DNA from: a virus
Virus record (IMG/VR): IMGVR_UViG_3300036845_000375
Coordinates: 1 to 32,465 of that record
Length of the DNA: 32,465 nt
Direction: 5' to 3' (one strand)
The notes beneath the pieces were generated by a model that did no database searches, was not told where the DNA came from, and saw only the letters and a list, made by a program, of their open reading frames with translations. Each line of letters opens with the position of its first letter. Positions within the stretch are counted from its first letter, which is position 1. This document shows positions 1-6,954 of this stretch, piece after piece. A program made the position numbers and the translations under genes.

Positions 1-704
1 CACGGCAGGACTGGGCGTGGCAAGGCCTGGCGTGGCGGGGCAGGCGTGGCGAGGCCGGGCTGGGTCCGGCGAGGCAGGGCGAGGCGCGGCAAAGCGCAGC
101 GAGGCGAGGCAGGCGAGGTGTGGCGTGGCGTGGCGTGGCAGGCATGGCGGGGCATGGCGAGGCGAGGCTTGGCGGGACAAGGCGCGGCATGGCGAGGCAG
201 GCGAGGCTGGGCGTGGCGTGGTCAGGTGTGGCATGGCCGGGCGAGGCGAGGCAGGGCGAGGCAGGCGTGGGTAGGCGAGGCGGGGCACGGCACGGCCTGG
301 TCGGGCGAGGTAAGGCAAGGCAAGGTGTGGCAGGCATGGCGTGGCGAGGTCTGGCAGGGCACGGCAAGGTGTGGCTGGGCGCGGCAGGTGTGGCGGGGCA
401 TGGCGAGGCATGGTCAGGCTTGGTTTGGCTGGGCGCGGCACGGCGAGGCGAGGCATGGCGTGGCAGGCAAGGCTCGGCGAGGCGGGGTTAGGCCAGGCAC
501 GGCTGGGCGAGGCGAGGCGAGGCAGGCATGGCACGGTCAGGCTTGGCATGGCGTGGCGGGACAAAGCACGGCGAGGCAGGCATGGCATGGCAAGGTCGGG
601 CGAGGTGTGGCGAGGCGTGGTGGGGCCAGGCAAGGCTAGCGTGGCATGGCACGGCGGGGCGCGGCATGGCGAGGCCTGGCGAGGCGAGGCGCGGCAGGCG
701 GGGC
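1..704. repeat. Degenerate GGNNN pentamer array R1
   Basis: The whole stretch is built of 5-base units of the form (A/T/G/C)GGC(A/G/T), for example TGGCG, AGGCG, TGGCA and AGGCA, with occasional one-base slips. It reaches the left edge of the window, so its full length is unknown. The units rarely create stop codons in any frame, which makes several long reading frames here (17-274, 46-639, 120-491), but they are low-complexity Gly/Ala/Arg/Trp strings with no gene-like composition. The GG doublets recur every five bases, the spacing of a two-tetrad G-quadruplex with three-base loops. Related arrays lie at 2536-2800, 16456-16512, 17305-17371 and 28826-28894. Confidence 0.9.
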
Positions 705-724
705 GAAAAAACAGGGAGGAAGTA

Positions 725-949
725 ATGGGGGGCGGGCAGATTTATTGGCTGGGGAATGTTCCGCAGTTTGATGATTTCGGCAGTTTGGTCATTACCCAGT
801 TTGTCGCTGGCAAAACATCAAGCGGCCTGTGGGCTCTCATGAGTTTGCTCTCATTCCGAACCCATGGTGTCGGGATAGGGCCGGGATTGGGGCAGCGCTA
901 CGTCAAGCAGCAAGATGGGCGGTGGCTCAAGATGGAGGGGGAGACATGA
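725..949 (+). CDS. Hypothetical protein, 74 aa
   Basis: This is the first credible gene after the pentamer array. The ATG at 725 follows a good ribosome site (AGGGAGGAAGTA), although the same frame stays open far upstream through the repeats. I recognise no family. The N-terminus is Gly-rich (MGGGQIYW), followed by a mixed hydrophobic region without a clear membrane segment. Its stop overlaps the next start (ATGA), so it probably heads a translationally coupled string of small genes. Confidence 0.6.
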   Translation: MGGGQIYWLGNVPQFDDFGSLVITQFVAGKTSSGLWALMSLLSFRTHGVGIGPGLGQRYVKQQDGRWLKMEGET

Positions 950-1179
950 TTTTGATATTGGATATAGCAGGACAGCGTTTCGGAAATATCGACGAAGCGA
1001 CGGAAAACCCGCGCGAGATGCGCGAGATTGCACAATATCTGTATGATATGTCGCGATATGCGAGGTATAAAGCCTCGGCGATGGATGCGCACGGCGCCGG
1101 ATGGAAGCGGCTGGCGAAAACTTACGAGGATAGTTGTGATGGAATCTACAATGAGTTGCCGCAGAAATGGCGATGGTGA
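946..1179 (+). CDS. Hypothetical protein, 77 aa
   Basis: The ATG at 946 overlaps the previous stop in ATGA and lies just after a purine-rich GGAGGGGGAGAC, which serves as ribosome site. The protein is soluble and probably helical in its C-terminal two thirds (REMREIAQYLYDMSRYARYK), ending in WRW. I recognise no family. The coupling on both sides supports a real gene in a phage-type operon. Confidence 0.65.
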   Translation: MILILDIAGQRFGNIDEATENPREMREIAQYLYDMSRYARYKASAMDAHGAGWKRLAKTYEDSCDGIYNELPQKWRW

Positions 1180-1280
1180 TGAACCACCACGAGGAACTCA
1201 TGCGCGGCATGCGCGTCGCATTATGGCTCACGATGCTGACTATTATCCTGCTGATTTTAATCGCGCACTTGGTGCTCTGA
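1173..1280 (+). CDS. Small single-helix membrane protein, 35 aa
   Basis: A short frame that starts at ATG 1173 (or ATG 1179) inside the end of the previous gene and ends in TGATG shared with the next start. A short polar N-terminus (NHHEELMRGMR) is followed by one hydrophobic helix (LWLTMLTIILLILIAHLVL) that runs to the C-terminus. This is the layout of a tail-anchored phage membrane peptide. No function can be assigned. Overlap with both neighbours and the clean membrane segment are the reasons to call it. Confidence 0.5.
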   Translation: MVMNHHEELMRGMRVALWLTMLTIILLILIAHLVL

Positions 1281-1585
1281 TGCGATCCGCACGTCAAACC
1301 ATACTTGTCGCGGTGCCGCTGGCGCTTGCAAGTGCCGCGGTAGCCGGGCCGCTGCCGTCGCAAGACACTCTGACAGCGTCAGACCGGGCAATTCCTTTCA
1401 GTCTGGCACTGCCCGTGTTACGGCCGCCGCTGGGGGGTTCTTGTCCGTTCGGCTACGTGACCAGCGGGAGCTACTGCGCGCCCTCTCAGAGCGCTCAGGT
1501 TGCGATCCCGAAGCCGCCCAATGGGACATGCCCATGGGGCTGGAGTTCGTCCGGGAGTTTCTGCCTGCGCTCGGGAGACAGATAA
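1280..1585 (+). CDS. Secreted protein with duplicated CPxG-SGxxC motif, 101 aa
   Basis: The N-terminus is a Sec-type signal peptide: MRSARQ, then a hydrophobic core ending at about AAVAG (residues 19-23). The mature part holds two copies of one Cys motif, GSCPFGYVTSGSYCAP and GTCPWGWSSSGSFCLR, spaced about 30 residues apart. Each motif could form a disulphide within itself, so an extracytoplasmic location is likely. The start overlaps the previous stop (TGATG), and the stop is followed directly by the next ATG. I do not know a named family. A secreted protein in a phage operon suggests a cell-envelope or host-fitness role, but that is inference. Confidence 0.65.
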   Translation: MRSARQTILVAVPLALASAAVAGPLPSQDTLTASDRAIPFSLALPVLRPPLGGSCPFGYVTSGSYCAPSQSAQVAIPKPPNGTCPWGWSSSGSFCLRSGDR

Positions 1586-1879
1586 ATGACGGAACCGGAT
1601 TTGACATTTATTGCGCTACAGCTTGGAAATCTCGCCAGCGATGTTCGAATCATCCGTGATGAACTTCGGGGCTTTCGCGAAGAGATGTTTTTGCTGCGCG
1701 ATGAGCTTCACCTCGCCACCGGGATAATTAATCGCCTTGCCGATCTCATCATCGAGGATAAAGTCCAAGACTTGGAATCTAAGGAATCAAAATGCGGCGG
1801 CGTCGAGCACAGGAGGGAAATCAGCTTAGGAGAAATATCGGAACTCACACGTAACCTTTGGAAGGAACCCATGAAATGA
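1586..1879 (+). CDS. Coiled-coil hypothetical protein, 97 aa
   Basis: The ATG at 1586 directly follows the TAA of the secreted protein. Residues about 8-65 are a heptad-like helix rich in Leu, Ile, Arg and Glu (LASDVRIIRDELRGFREEMF, LLRDEL), typical of the small coiled-coil proteins that recur across this window (3697, 10668, 19032, 19196). The last codons overlap the next gene (ATGAAATGAG). No membrane segment is visible. Function unknown; an oligomeric adaptor is possible. Confidence 0.6.
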   Translation: MTEPDLTFIALQLGNLASDVRIIRDELRGFREEMFLLRDELHLATGIINRLADLIIEDKVQDLESKESKCGGVEHRREISLGEISELTRNLWKEPMK

Positions 1880-2532
1880 GAAAAATTCTACTGGCCAGTG
1901 TTTTCGCGCTGGCTATCCCCATCGGCGCGCACGCCGATGTCATGATCAGCGACATGCTCAGCGGAACAGGTGACAACGTCACTTTCCAGAGCCTCAATGG
2001 CAACCTCGCCATTGGCAGCTTCAACGGCCAAAACCAGGGCTTGGTGGATTTTAGCTGCTTGGCTGGTTGTACTGGTTTCGTCGGTGCCGCCAACGGCAAC
2101 GACATCAAAATTCAAAACACCACCGACCTGAAAGTCCAGGTCTTCAACTCGGCGGGCACCACCGTCCTGCCGACCGCCACCGACGTGTTCTCGCTCAAGG
2201 GAACTGGCGACGTGCATGCGGTCGTGACCGCCAACGAAGTCGGCGGCGGCACCAAGGTGTTCACCTTCGACCTCGGCAACATCGACCCGAACGCACAGAG
2301 TGGCTTTACGTTGACCGCGATTAACGGCGAGACGATCAGCCAGTTCGCCGTGGTTGACACCACAGTCGGCGGCAACATCACGGACTTCGAGCACTACCGC
2401 ATCGACGTCGCGGCATCGGCAGTGCCCGGCCCTGTTGTCGGCGCGGGGCTTCCCGGCCTCGTCGCCAGCTTGATGACGTTGCTCGGACTCAACGTCAGCC
2501 GCCGCCGCCGCGCGGGAGGACTCGCGGTCTGA
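1876..2532 (+). CDS. Secreted protein with PEP-CTERM-like sorting tail, 218 aa
   Basis: The start at ATG 1876 gives a classical signal peptide: MRKILLASVFALAIPIGAHA with likely cleavage after AHA (residue 20). An upstream in-frame ATG at 1858 would spoil this. The body is Asn/Thr/Gly/Val-rich and looks beta-stranded. The C-terminus has the three parts of an exosortase-type signal: a short VPGP motif, a hydrophobic segment (VVGAGLPGLVASLMTLLGL) and an RRRR cluster. In known PEP-CTERM systems such tails are cut by a host exosortase and the protein is exported to the envelope or matrix. No exosortase is encoded here, so the host would have to supply it. The gene at 2874 is a second protein of the same plan, separated from this one by a pentamer array. 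Confidence 0.75.
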   Translation: MRKILLASVFALAIPIGAHADVMISDMLSGTGDNVTFQSLNGNLAIGSFNGQNQGLVDFSCLAGCTGFVGAANGNDIKIQNTTDLKVQVFNSAGTTVLPTATDVFSLKGTGDVHAVVTANEVGGGTKVFTFDLGNIDPNAQSGFTLTAINGETISQFAVVDTTVGGNITDFEHYRIDVAASAVPGPVVGAGLPGLVASLMTLLGLNVSRRRRAGGLAV

Positions 2533-2535
2533 CTT

Positions 2536-2800
2536 AGGCATGGCAAGGCAGGCATGGTGTGGCGGGGCGCGGCGGGGCGTGACCCGGTGGGGCATGGCCT
2601 GGCGTGGCAGGCGAGGCGGGGCTTGGCCCGGCGCGGTGGGGTATGGCTTGGCCTGGCAGGGCGTGGCAGGCGAGGCTTGGCAAGGCAAGGCAAGGCTCGG
2701 CTTGGCACGGCATGGCAAGACACGGCAGGCGTGGCGTGGCGCGGCGGGGCATGGCGAGGCTCGGCGGGGGCGGGGCCTGGCGTGGCGGGTGCGGCTCGGC
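2536..2800. repeat. Pentamer array R2
   Basis: About 265 bases of the same DGGCD pentamers as at the left edge, in the same orientation, starting four bases after the stop of the first sorting-tail gene. The reading frames across it (2540-2806, 2554-2850, 2604-2855 and the reverse-strand ones) are products of the stop-poor repeat, not genes. It fills most of the 341-base gap between the two sorting-tail genes. Confidence 0.9.
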
Positions 2801-2815
2801 CGATAACGATTGCCC

Positions 2816-2846
2816 GGTGGCGCAGATCGCCATCGGGGTTTCCCCC
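2816..2846 (+). terminator. Short hairpin pair after R2
   Basis: GGTGGCG (2816-2822) can pair with CGCCATC (2828-2834), and GGGG-TTT-CCCC follows directly at 2835-2845. There is no T-run, so this may be a weak terminator or a leader hairpin ahead of the gene at 2874, whose ribosome site (TAAGGAGCACT) starts 10 bases later. Confidence 0.3.
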
Positions 2847-2873
2847 TTAAACTAAGTAAGGAGCACTCTAGCA

Positions 2874-3539
2874 ATGAAACGACTTCTCCTCGGAACTATT
2901 GCCGCTTTAGCCGTCATCGGCCCGGCAGTAGCAGACGACATCACCTTGAGGGCAACCGCCGACAACGTTTTGGTTGATACGCTCGATTCGGGCGGCTTGC
3001 CGTTCCTCGACGTCAGCAACACGGCATTCGGATCGGCGTTCAATCTGAACTCGCTGACCCTCAACTCGCGCGGCTCGCTGACCGCGCCGGACGAGCTGAA
3101 GACCAACACACTCGACGTGCAGGGCATTATCTCCGGCATGCATACACTGGTCCTCGACATCGTCGCGTCGGGATTGACCGGTACCGGCTCGTTGCAGAGC
3201 TTCCTCAACGAGTTCTCTGTCACGGGGCTGACCTCCGGCTGGTCGGTAACCGAGCAGACCAAGATCAATGGCGTGGTCCAGGCGACCACCCCAGCCATCA
3301 CCGCCAACTCGGCATCGGCGGATGTCACCACGACCGCGCTCGAAAGCAACCCGTTCAGCGCCGAGGCGATCTACACCATCAGCACAAACGGCCTTGGTTC
3401 GTTCAACGGCGGCATCGACATCCAGGCCGTTGCCGTACCCAGCCCGATCTTGGGCGCGGGCATTCCAGGCCTGATCATCGGCCTTGGCGTGCTGGGGTTT
3501 GCCGCCTCGCGGCGTCAGCCTGACGGCGCCGTGGTCTAA
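2874..3539 (+). CDS. Second secreted protein with PEP-CTERM-like tail, 221 aa
   Basis: ATG 2874 follows AAGGAG at a normal distance. The N-terminus is a signal peptide (MKRLLLGTIAALAVIGPAVA, cut near AVA-D). The body is a Thr/Ser/Asn/Gly-rich likely beta protein. The C-terminus reads AVPSP, then a hydrophobic helix (ILGAGIPGLIIGLGVLGF), then ASRRQ, so it carries the same kind of sorting signal as the 1876 protein. The two differ strongly in the body but share the tail, so they are either distant paralogs or separate cargo using one host export and sorting route. A 15-bp hairpin follows the stop. Export and anchoring are inferred from the motif. Confidence 0.75.
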   Translation: MKRLLLGTIAALAVIGPAVADDITLRATADNVLVDTLDSGGLPFLDVSNTAFGSAFNLNSLTLNSRGSLTAPDELKTNTLDVQGIISGMHTLVLDIVASGLTGTGSLQSFLNEFSVTGLTSGWSVTEQTKINGVVQATTPAITANSASADVTTTALESNPFSAEAIYTISTNGLGSFNGGIDIQAVAVPSPILGAGIPGLIIGLGVLGFAASRRQPDGAVV

Positions 3540-3544
3540 CGCAA

Positions 3545-3583
3545 ATCCTGCTGTGCCTGACCCATCCACAGGCACGGCAGGAT
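3545..3583 (+). terminator. 15-bp intergenic hairpin
   Basis: ATCCTGCTGTGCCTG (3545-3559) pairs along its whole length with CAGGCACGGCAGGAT (3569-3583), with one T-G wobble and a 9-base loop. It begins six bases after the stop of the second sorting-tail gene. There is no T-tract, so it may be a processing or stability hairpin rather than an intrinsic terminator. The right arm and what follows (AGGCACGGCAGGATGGCG) resemble decayed pentamer repeat. Confidence 0.6.
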
Positions 3584-3624
3584 GGCGCGAGGCCAAGCCG
3601 CTATAACAAAAACCTCGTGCCGAG

Positions 3625-3668
3625 AGCCGCCGTCATTCCAGGTGACCGCGCGTTTGGCGGCGGCTTTT
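3625..3668 (+). terminator. Candidate intrinsic terminator
   Basis: AGCCGCCG (3625-3632) pairs with CGGCGGCT (3658-3665) and runs into TTTT (3665-3668). The 25-base loop is large for a terminator, so confidence is moderate. With the 15-bp hairpin just upstream it would end the sorting-protein transcript before the small gene at 3697. Confidence 0.4.
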
Positions 3669-3696
3669 CAAGGGCAGTCATGTGAGGCGATAAAAA

Positions 3697-3870
3697 ATGG
3701 ACGAAGGCTTTACGCTCGTATTCGAACGGCTGGACAGGATCGAAAGCGAACTCGCTGAGCTGCACAGAGGAATTCACGCCCTCATGATTCGCCAGCGGAG
3801 CATAGAGAGCATCCTTTCAGAGATCCGTAAGCAGGTCGTTCCTGCCGTTGTTCCTGCCGAAAGTGAATGA
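3697..3870 (+). CDS. Small coiled-coil protein, 57 aa
   Basis: The frame runs from ATG 3697 to TGA 3870. The protein (MDEGFTLVFERLDRIESELA...) is almost wholly one amphipathic helix with regular Leu/Ile spacing (LDRIESELAELHRGIHALMI), ending in a Pro/Val linker. The stop overlaps the next start as ATGA (3867-3870). It belongs by composition to the small coiled-coil proteins seen at 1586, 10668 and 19032. The ribosome site is weak (GAGGCGATAAAAA). Confidence 0.6.
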   Translation: MDEGFTLVFERLDRIESELAELHRGIHALMIRQRSIESILSEIRKQVVPAVVPAESE

Positions 3871-4064
3871 GGACAAACGAGATGATCATCACTTGGCAAT
3901 GCGAGTTCTGCGGCTGGCTGAACGACAACAACACTGGCCCATGTAGAAAATGCGGGGGACAGGTCGAGGAACGGCTGGTCAAAGGCAAATGGAAGCGCAT
4001 GGTGATTCACGAGCCGCGAAAGCCGAAGCCGGGTTCTGCGGGCGACGATCGCTCGGCAACCTGA
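3867..4064 (+). CDS. RanBP2-like zinc-finger protein, 65 aa
   Basis: The start is ATG 3867 (ATGA overlap) or ATG 3882. The N-terminal half carries WQCEFCGWLNDNNTGPCRKC, that is W-x-C-x2-C-x10-C-x2-C with an Asn between the Cys pairs, the pattern of RanBP2/NZF-type zinc fingers. The rest is basic (KGKWKRMVIHEPRKPKP) and could bind nucleic acid. In phages such small zinc proteins are common and mostly uncharacterised. The fold call rests on the Cys spacing. Confidence 0.6.
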   Translation: MRTNEMIITWQCEFCGWLNDNNTGPCRKCGGQVEERLVKGKWKRMVIHEPRKPKPGSAGDDRSAT

Positions 4065-4065
4065 T

Positions 4066-4332
4066 GTGGCGGGAATGCAAATCAGGATTCCAGGCGTGCT
4101 CGTGCGGGCGTGGGATGCGTTCTGCGATTTCGGCGCTATTCCGCTCGGCCGGATCGGGCGGTTCAAGGTCTGCCGCCTCGACGCCATCGTGGTGGCGCTC
4201 TTCATTTCATGCGTTGGCTACTACTGGATCACGAGCGGCTGGCGCGGCGCGGTGATCGGCGGCGCGCTATTCCTGTTCATTGGCTTTCTGTCGCTGTGTG
4301 CGGCAGGCGCTTTTGACCATGAGTCAGAGTAG
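4066..4332 (+). CDS. Two-helix membrane protein, 88 aa
   Basis: GTG 4066 directly follows the previous stop, and ATG 4075 is an alternative start. Two hydrophobic segments are visible: about residues 40-56 (AIVVALFISCVGYYWI) and 60-82 (WRGAVIGGALFLFIGFLSLC), separated by a short turn. The N-terminal 35 residues look amphipathic and cytoplasmic. The two-helix hairpin layout would fit a holin-like or superinfection protein, but nothing specific identifies it. It is followed by AGGAGGCGGAC, the ribosome site of the next membrane gene. Confidence 0.55.
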   Translation: MAGMQIRIPGVLVRAWDAFCDFGAIPLGRIGRFKVCRLDAIVVALFISCVGYYWITSGWRGAVIGGALFLFIGFLSLCAAGAFDHESE

Positions 4333-4341
4333 GAGGCGGAC

Positions 4342-4680
4342 ATGCTGAAGGGCATCGTTATCGGCATCGTTGCATTTATCGTTCTCACGGTATTCACATG
4401 GCTATGGTTGCTATGGTTCACACAGCCATCCACGACGGGAAAGGCGGTCACGACGGAAAAGGCGGTTGCCACGATTGAGCTGCCTCTGCCCGCCGCGATT
4501 GATTTGCCCGATGACGCTCAGCCGCACGCTCAGCCGCATGCTTATACGATCGACGATGACCGGCCGCATCTGACCGATTGGACTGGCTTGCAGGGCGGGG
4601 CTTCGCCGGGGGCCAAGACGGTCAAGACTATCGTAATACATCAGCAGGTTCAGCCGCTCCCTTGGCCCGGAGGCCAATGA
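4342..4680 (+). CDS. Single-pass membrane protein with long soluble tail, 112 aa
   Basis: A strong ribosome site (AGGAGGCGGAC) precedes ATG 4342. Residues 4-26 form one membrane helix (GIVIGIVAFIVLTVFTWLWL). The remaining 85 residues are Pro/Ala/Thr-rich and low in structure (QPHAQPHAY), ending QPLPWPGGQ. The topology recalls spanin-like or envelope-facing phage proteins, but there is no lipobox and no paired partner with one. The end overlaps the next start (ATGATG at 4677). Confidence 0.55.
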   Translation: MLKGIVIGIVAFIVLTVFTWLWLLWFTQPSTTGKAVTTEKAVATIELPLPAAIDLPDDAQPHAQPHAYTIDDDRPHLTDWTGLQGGASPGAKTVKTIVIHQQVQPLPWPGGQ

Positions 4681-4817
4681 TGGACTGGTCTGACTGGATA
4701 GCAATCGCCGTATGCGTTGCCTTGATTTTGCTTCCGGCGAGTCACGATCCAGCGATCCGTCTCAAGGAACGGACAGACGACTTCATTAGACGGATTCGGC
4801 GCTGGGTTGCTAAGTAG
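4677..4817 (+). CDS. Small membrane protein, 46 aa
   Basis: ATG 4677 (or 4680) lies inside the end of the previous gene and depends on coupled translation. The protein is one hydrophobic helix (WIAIAVCVALILLPAS) followed by a basic amphipathic tail (RLKERTDDFIRRIRRWVAK). Small membrane peptides with basic tails are frequent in phage lysis and host-takeover regions. Function unknown. Confidence 0.5.
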   Translation: MMDWSDWIAIAVCVALILLPASHDPAIRLKERTDDFIRRIRRWVAK

Positions 4818-4831
4818 AGTGATGCCAAACC

Positions 4832-5230
4832 ATGCTTAAGGATGTGGAAAATCAGTATATCATGCACTCTGTCTGGCCGCGCTTCATGGGGACCTATCGA
4901 ATATGGTGCCATCGAATGGCGGCGCTGTATGGTCCCGCCGCGCTTGGACAGGCCAAAGGTTTTTTCCTGCCATACATTTTGCGCGGGGAAATTCTGACGA
5001 CAACGTGGGCCGTGCCGAGCAATTGGCGGGGCACCACACTCCAACCGCTGTATGGCACTTTGCAGGATGTTATCGAAGCCGCCAAGTTTATGGGCCTTGT
5101 TGCCTGCGATGCCGTGCTCGATCACGTCAACGCAACGGGTCAGAACTGGTGCACAATGCATTGCGAGAAAGAGGACGGCGCATTGATTCACGGGCGAACA
5201 TATTGGCGCGTATACGGTCCGTTATTTTGA
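4832..5230 (+). CDS. Hypothetical protein, 132 aa
   Basis: ATG 4832 is followed by an aromatic-rich soluble protein (HSVWPRFMGTYRIWCHRM, TTTWAVPSNWRGTTLQPLYG) with five Cys residues that do not form an obvious zinc motif. It ends three bases before the methyltransferase start, so the two genes are probably co-translated. I recognise no family. It may be an accessory protein of the methyltransferase, but position is the only reason. Confidence 0.6.
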   Translation: MLKDVENQYIMHSVWPRFMGTYRIWCHRMAALYGPAALGQAKGFFLPYILRGEILTTTWAVPSNWRGTTLQPLYGTLQDVIEAAKFMGLVACDAVLDHVNATGQNWCTMHCEKEDGALIHGRTYWRVYGPLF

Positions 5231-5233
5231 AGG

Positions 5234-6553
5234 ATGACGATTCGCATTCACATCGGCGATTGCAGGGAGGTGCTCGCGAGCATGGCTGCCGAGAGCGTGC
5301 ATATGGTTTGCACCAGCCCGCCCTACTGGGGCCTCCGCGATTACGGCGTTCCGCCGACGATCTGGGGTAATCCTGAGTGTGCGCACGAGTGGGGGAATCA
5401 GATTGTCAGCAATGATCCGAAAGACCGCTATCGCCGTCATACTCTTGCATGGCAATCCGGCGGACAACCATCTGAGATTAAGAACGCAACTCAGGGTGCC
5501 TTCTGCCGCTGCGGCGCGTGGCGTGGCGCGCTCGGGCTCGAACCGACCTACACCGCCTATGTCGAGCACGTAGTCGAGGTGTTTCGCGCGGTGTGGCGCG
5601 TACTGCGTCCGGACGGCACGCTGTGGCTCAATCTCGGCAGCGGGTACCAGGACAAACAACTTGATGGCGTGCCATGGCGAGTTGCCTTTGCGCTTCAAGC
5701 TGACGGCTGGTGGCTGCGGCAGGACATAATTTACAGCAAGCCGAATCCGATGCCAGAAAGCATAACCGATAGATGCACCAAGGCGCATGAGTATCTGTTC
5801 ATGTTAACCAAAAGCGCGCGCTATTTTTATGATGCGGAGGCAATCAAGGAACCAGCCGTTGCTGAAAACGAGCATGATTTGACTGGGCAAGGCTATTTTG
5901 CGCCGGGGCAGACGCCGCATCGTGGCAATCGAGGTCGCGCCAGCGGAAACAAGTCGCACAAAGGCGTCGCCGAATACGAGCGCTCCGATTCCGAGGAGCA
6001 TCGGACAAAAGCGGGGTTGCTCAATATCGCCAGCACTGCTTATGCCATGCGCAACAAGCGTTCTGTGTGGGAGATCGCGACCCAGAGTTTCCCGGACGCT
6101 CATTTCGCAACCATGCCGCCCGCGCTGGTCGAGCCGTGCATTCTTGCGGGGACGAGCGCAAGGGGATGCTGCGCGAAGTGCGGGGTGCCGTTGGTGCGTG
6201 ATATTAAACGTGTCGACAAAGGATGGGACGGCAGCAAGTATGGCGAGGCTACGCTTGCCGCGAGCGGCGGCGTTATCACCGGCGGCACGGCCATATCCAC
6301 ACTCGGTAGCGGCAACGGCAAACTCGTGGGGCAACGCGAGACACTCGGCTGGGCGCCGTCCTGCAAGTGCGATGCCGCGGTCGTTCCGTGCACGGTTCTC
6401 GATCCTTTTTTCGGAGCCGGTACGGTTGGTCTTGTTGCGGATCGTCTTCAGCGCAATTGCGTCGGGATCGAGCTTAACCCTGCCTATGCGACAATGGCGG
6501 AGCGTCGGATCGAGAGCGACGGCGGCATGTTTGCCAACGTCGATCTGGCATGA
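5234..6553 (+). CDS. Site-specific DNA methyltransferase (N4-cytosine or N6-adenine, beta-class order), 439 aa
   Basis: This is an amino-methylating DNA methyltransferase. Near the N-terminus is GDCREVL (residues 8-14) and the catalytic TSPPY motif (27-31, TSPPYWGLRDYG). The AdoMet-binding motif DPFFGAGT lies near the C-terminus (about 390-397) and is followed by IELNPAY. Catalytic motif before AdoMet motif is the order of beta-class enzymes. Between them lie several Cys pairs (CRCG, CCAKCG, CKC) that may bind zinc. No restriction endonuclease gene is adjacent, so it is probably solitary. Likely roles are protecting phage DNA from host restriction or marking it for regulation. TSPPY does not settle cytosine versus adenine. 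It overlaps the next gene by ATGA. Confidence 0.9.
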   Translation: MTIRIHIGDCREVLASMAAESVHMVCTSPPYWGLRDYGVPPTIWGNPECAHEWGNQIVSNDPKDRYRRHTLAWQSGGQPSEIKNATQGAFCRCGAWRGALGLEPTYTAYVEHVVEVFRAVWRVLRPDGTLWLNLGSGYQDKQLDGVPWRVAFALQADGWWLRQDIIYSKPNPMPESITDRCTKAHEYLFMLTKSARYFYDAEAIKEPAVAENEHDLTGQGYFAPGQTPHRGNRGRASGNKSHKGVAEYERSDSEEHRTKAGLLNIASTAYAMRNKRSVWEIATQSFPDAHFATMPPALVEPCILAGTSARGCCAKCGVPLVRDIKRVDKGWDGSKYGEATLAASGGVITGGTAISTLGSGNGKLVGQRETLGWAPSCKCDAAVVPCTVLDPFFGAGTVGLVADRLQRNCVGIELNPAYATMAERRIESDGGMFANVDLA

Positions 6554-6954
6554 ACGCCTATTTGATCGATCCGCGGACGCAACGGATCGAAATCGTCGAT
6601 CTGGGGCTCGACGACGACGAGATGCGGGAACGCATGCGTCGGATGATCGGCGCCGAATGGCTCGATTACCAGACGATCAGCACGAGGCGGGATTCCCTCT
6701 GGGTTGAGGAGATGCCAATTAGGCGCGGCGTGCCCGTGTGGGCGTTCAAGCTGCCGCTGCGACACGAGCCGTACGGCGGCCGGGCTATCGTTATTGGGGC
6801 TGACGAGATTGGTGCAAGCTGCGCTCCGGCTATTCCACTCGATGTGCTGCGCCGGGATATCGACTGGCTCGGCCTGATAGTGCCGGAGGTTACGTGGGTC
6901 ACGGAGCCGGATGGCGCGCGTGCGGTCATCACCTACCGGAGGGCAAGTCGATGA
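6550..6954 (+). CDS. Hypothetical protein, 134 aa
   Basis: ATG 6550 overlaps the methyltransferase stop. The protein is soluble, with an acidic helix early (LGLDDDEMRERMRRMIG) and alternating hydrophobic stretches later (AIVIGADEIGA). I recognise no family. It ends overlapping the ATGATG of the next gene, whose ribosome site (GGAGGGCAAG) lies in its last codons. Tight coupling to the methyltransferase is the only functional hint. Confidence 0.6.
   Translation: MNAYLIDPRTQRIEIVDLGLDDDEMRERMRRMIGAEWLDYQTISTRRDSLWVEEMPIRRGVPVWAFKLPLRHEPYGGRAIVIGADEIGASCAPAIPLDVLRRDIDWLGLIVPEVTWVTEPDGARAVITYRRASR

Noticed and set aside
17-725. Long reading frames 17-274, 46-639 and 120-491 in the left array
   Set aside because: They are low-complexity translations of the stop-poor pentamer repeat, with no ribosome site and overlapping in several frames.
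2394-2874. Plus- and minus-strand frames over array R2
   Set aside because: Same repeat artefact. The minus-strand frame 1888-2874 also runs antisense through a clear secreted-protein gene.
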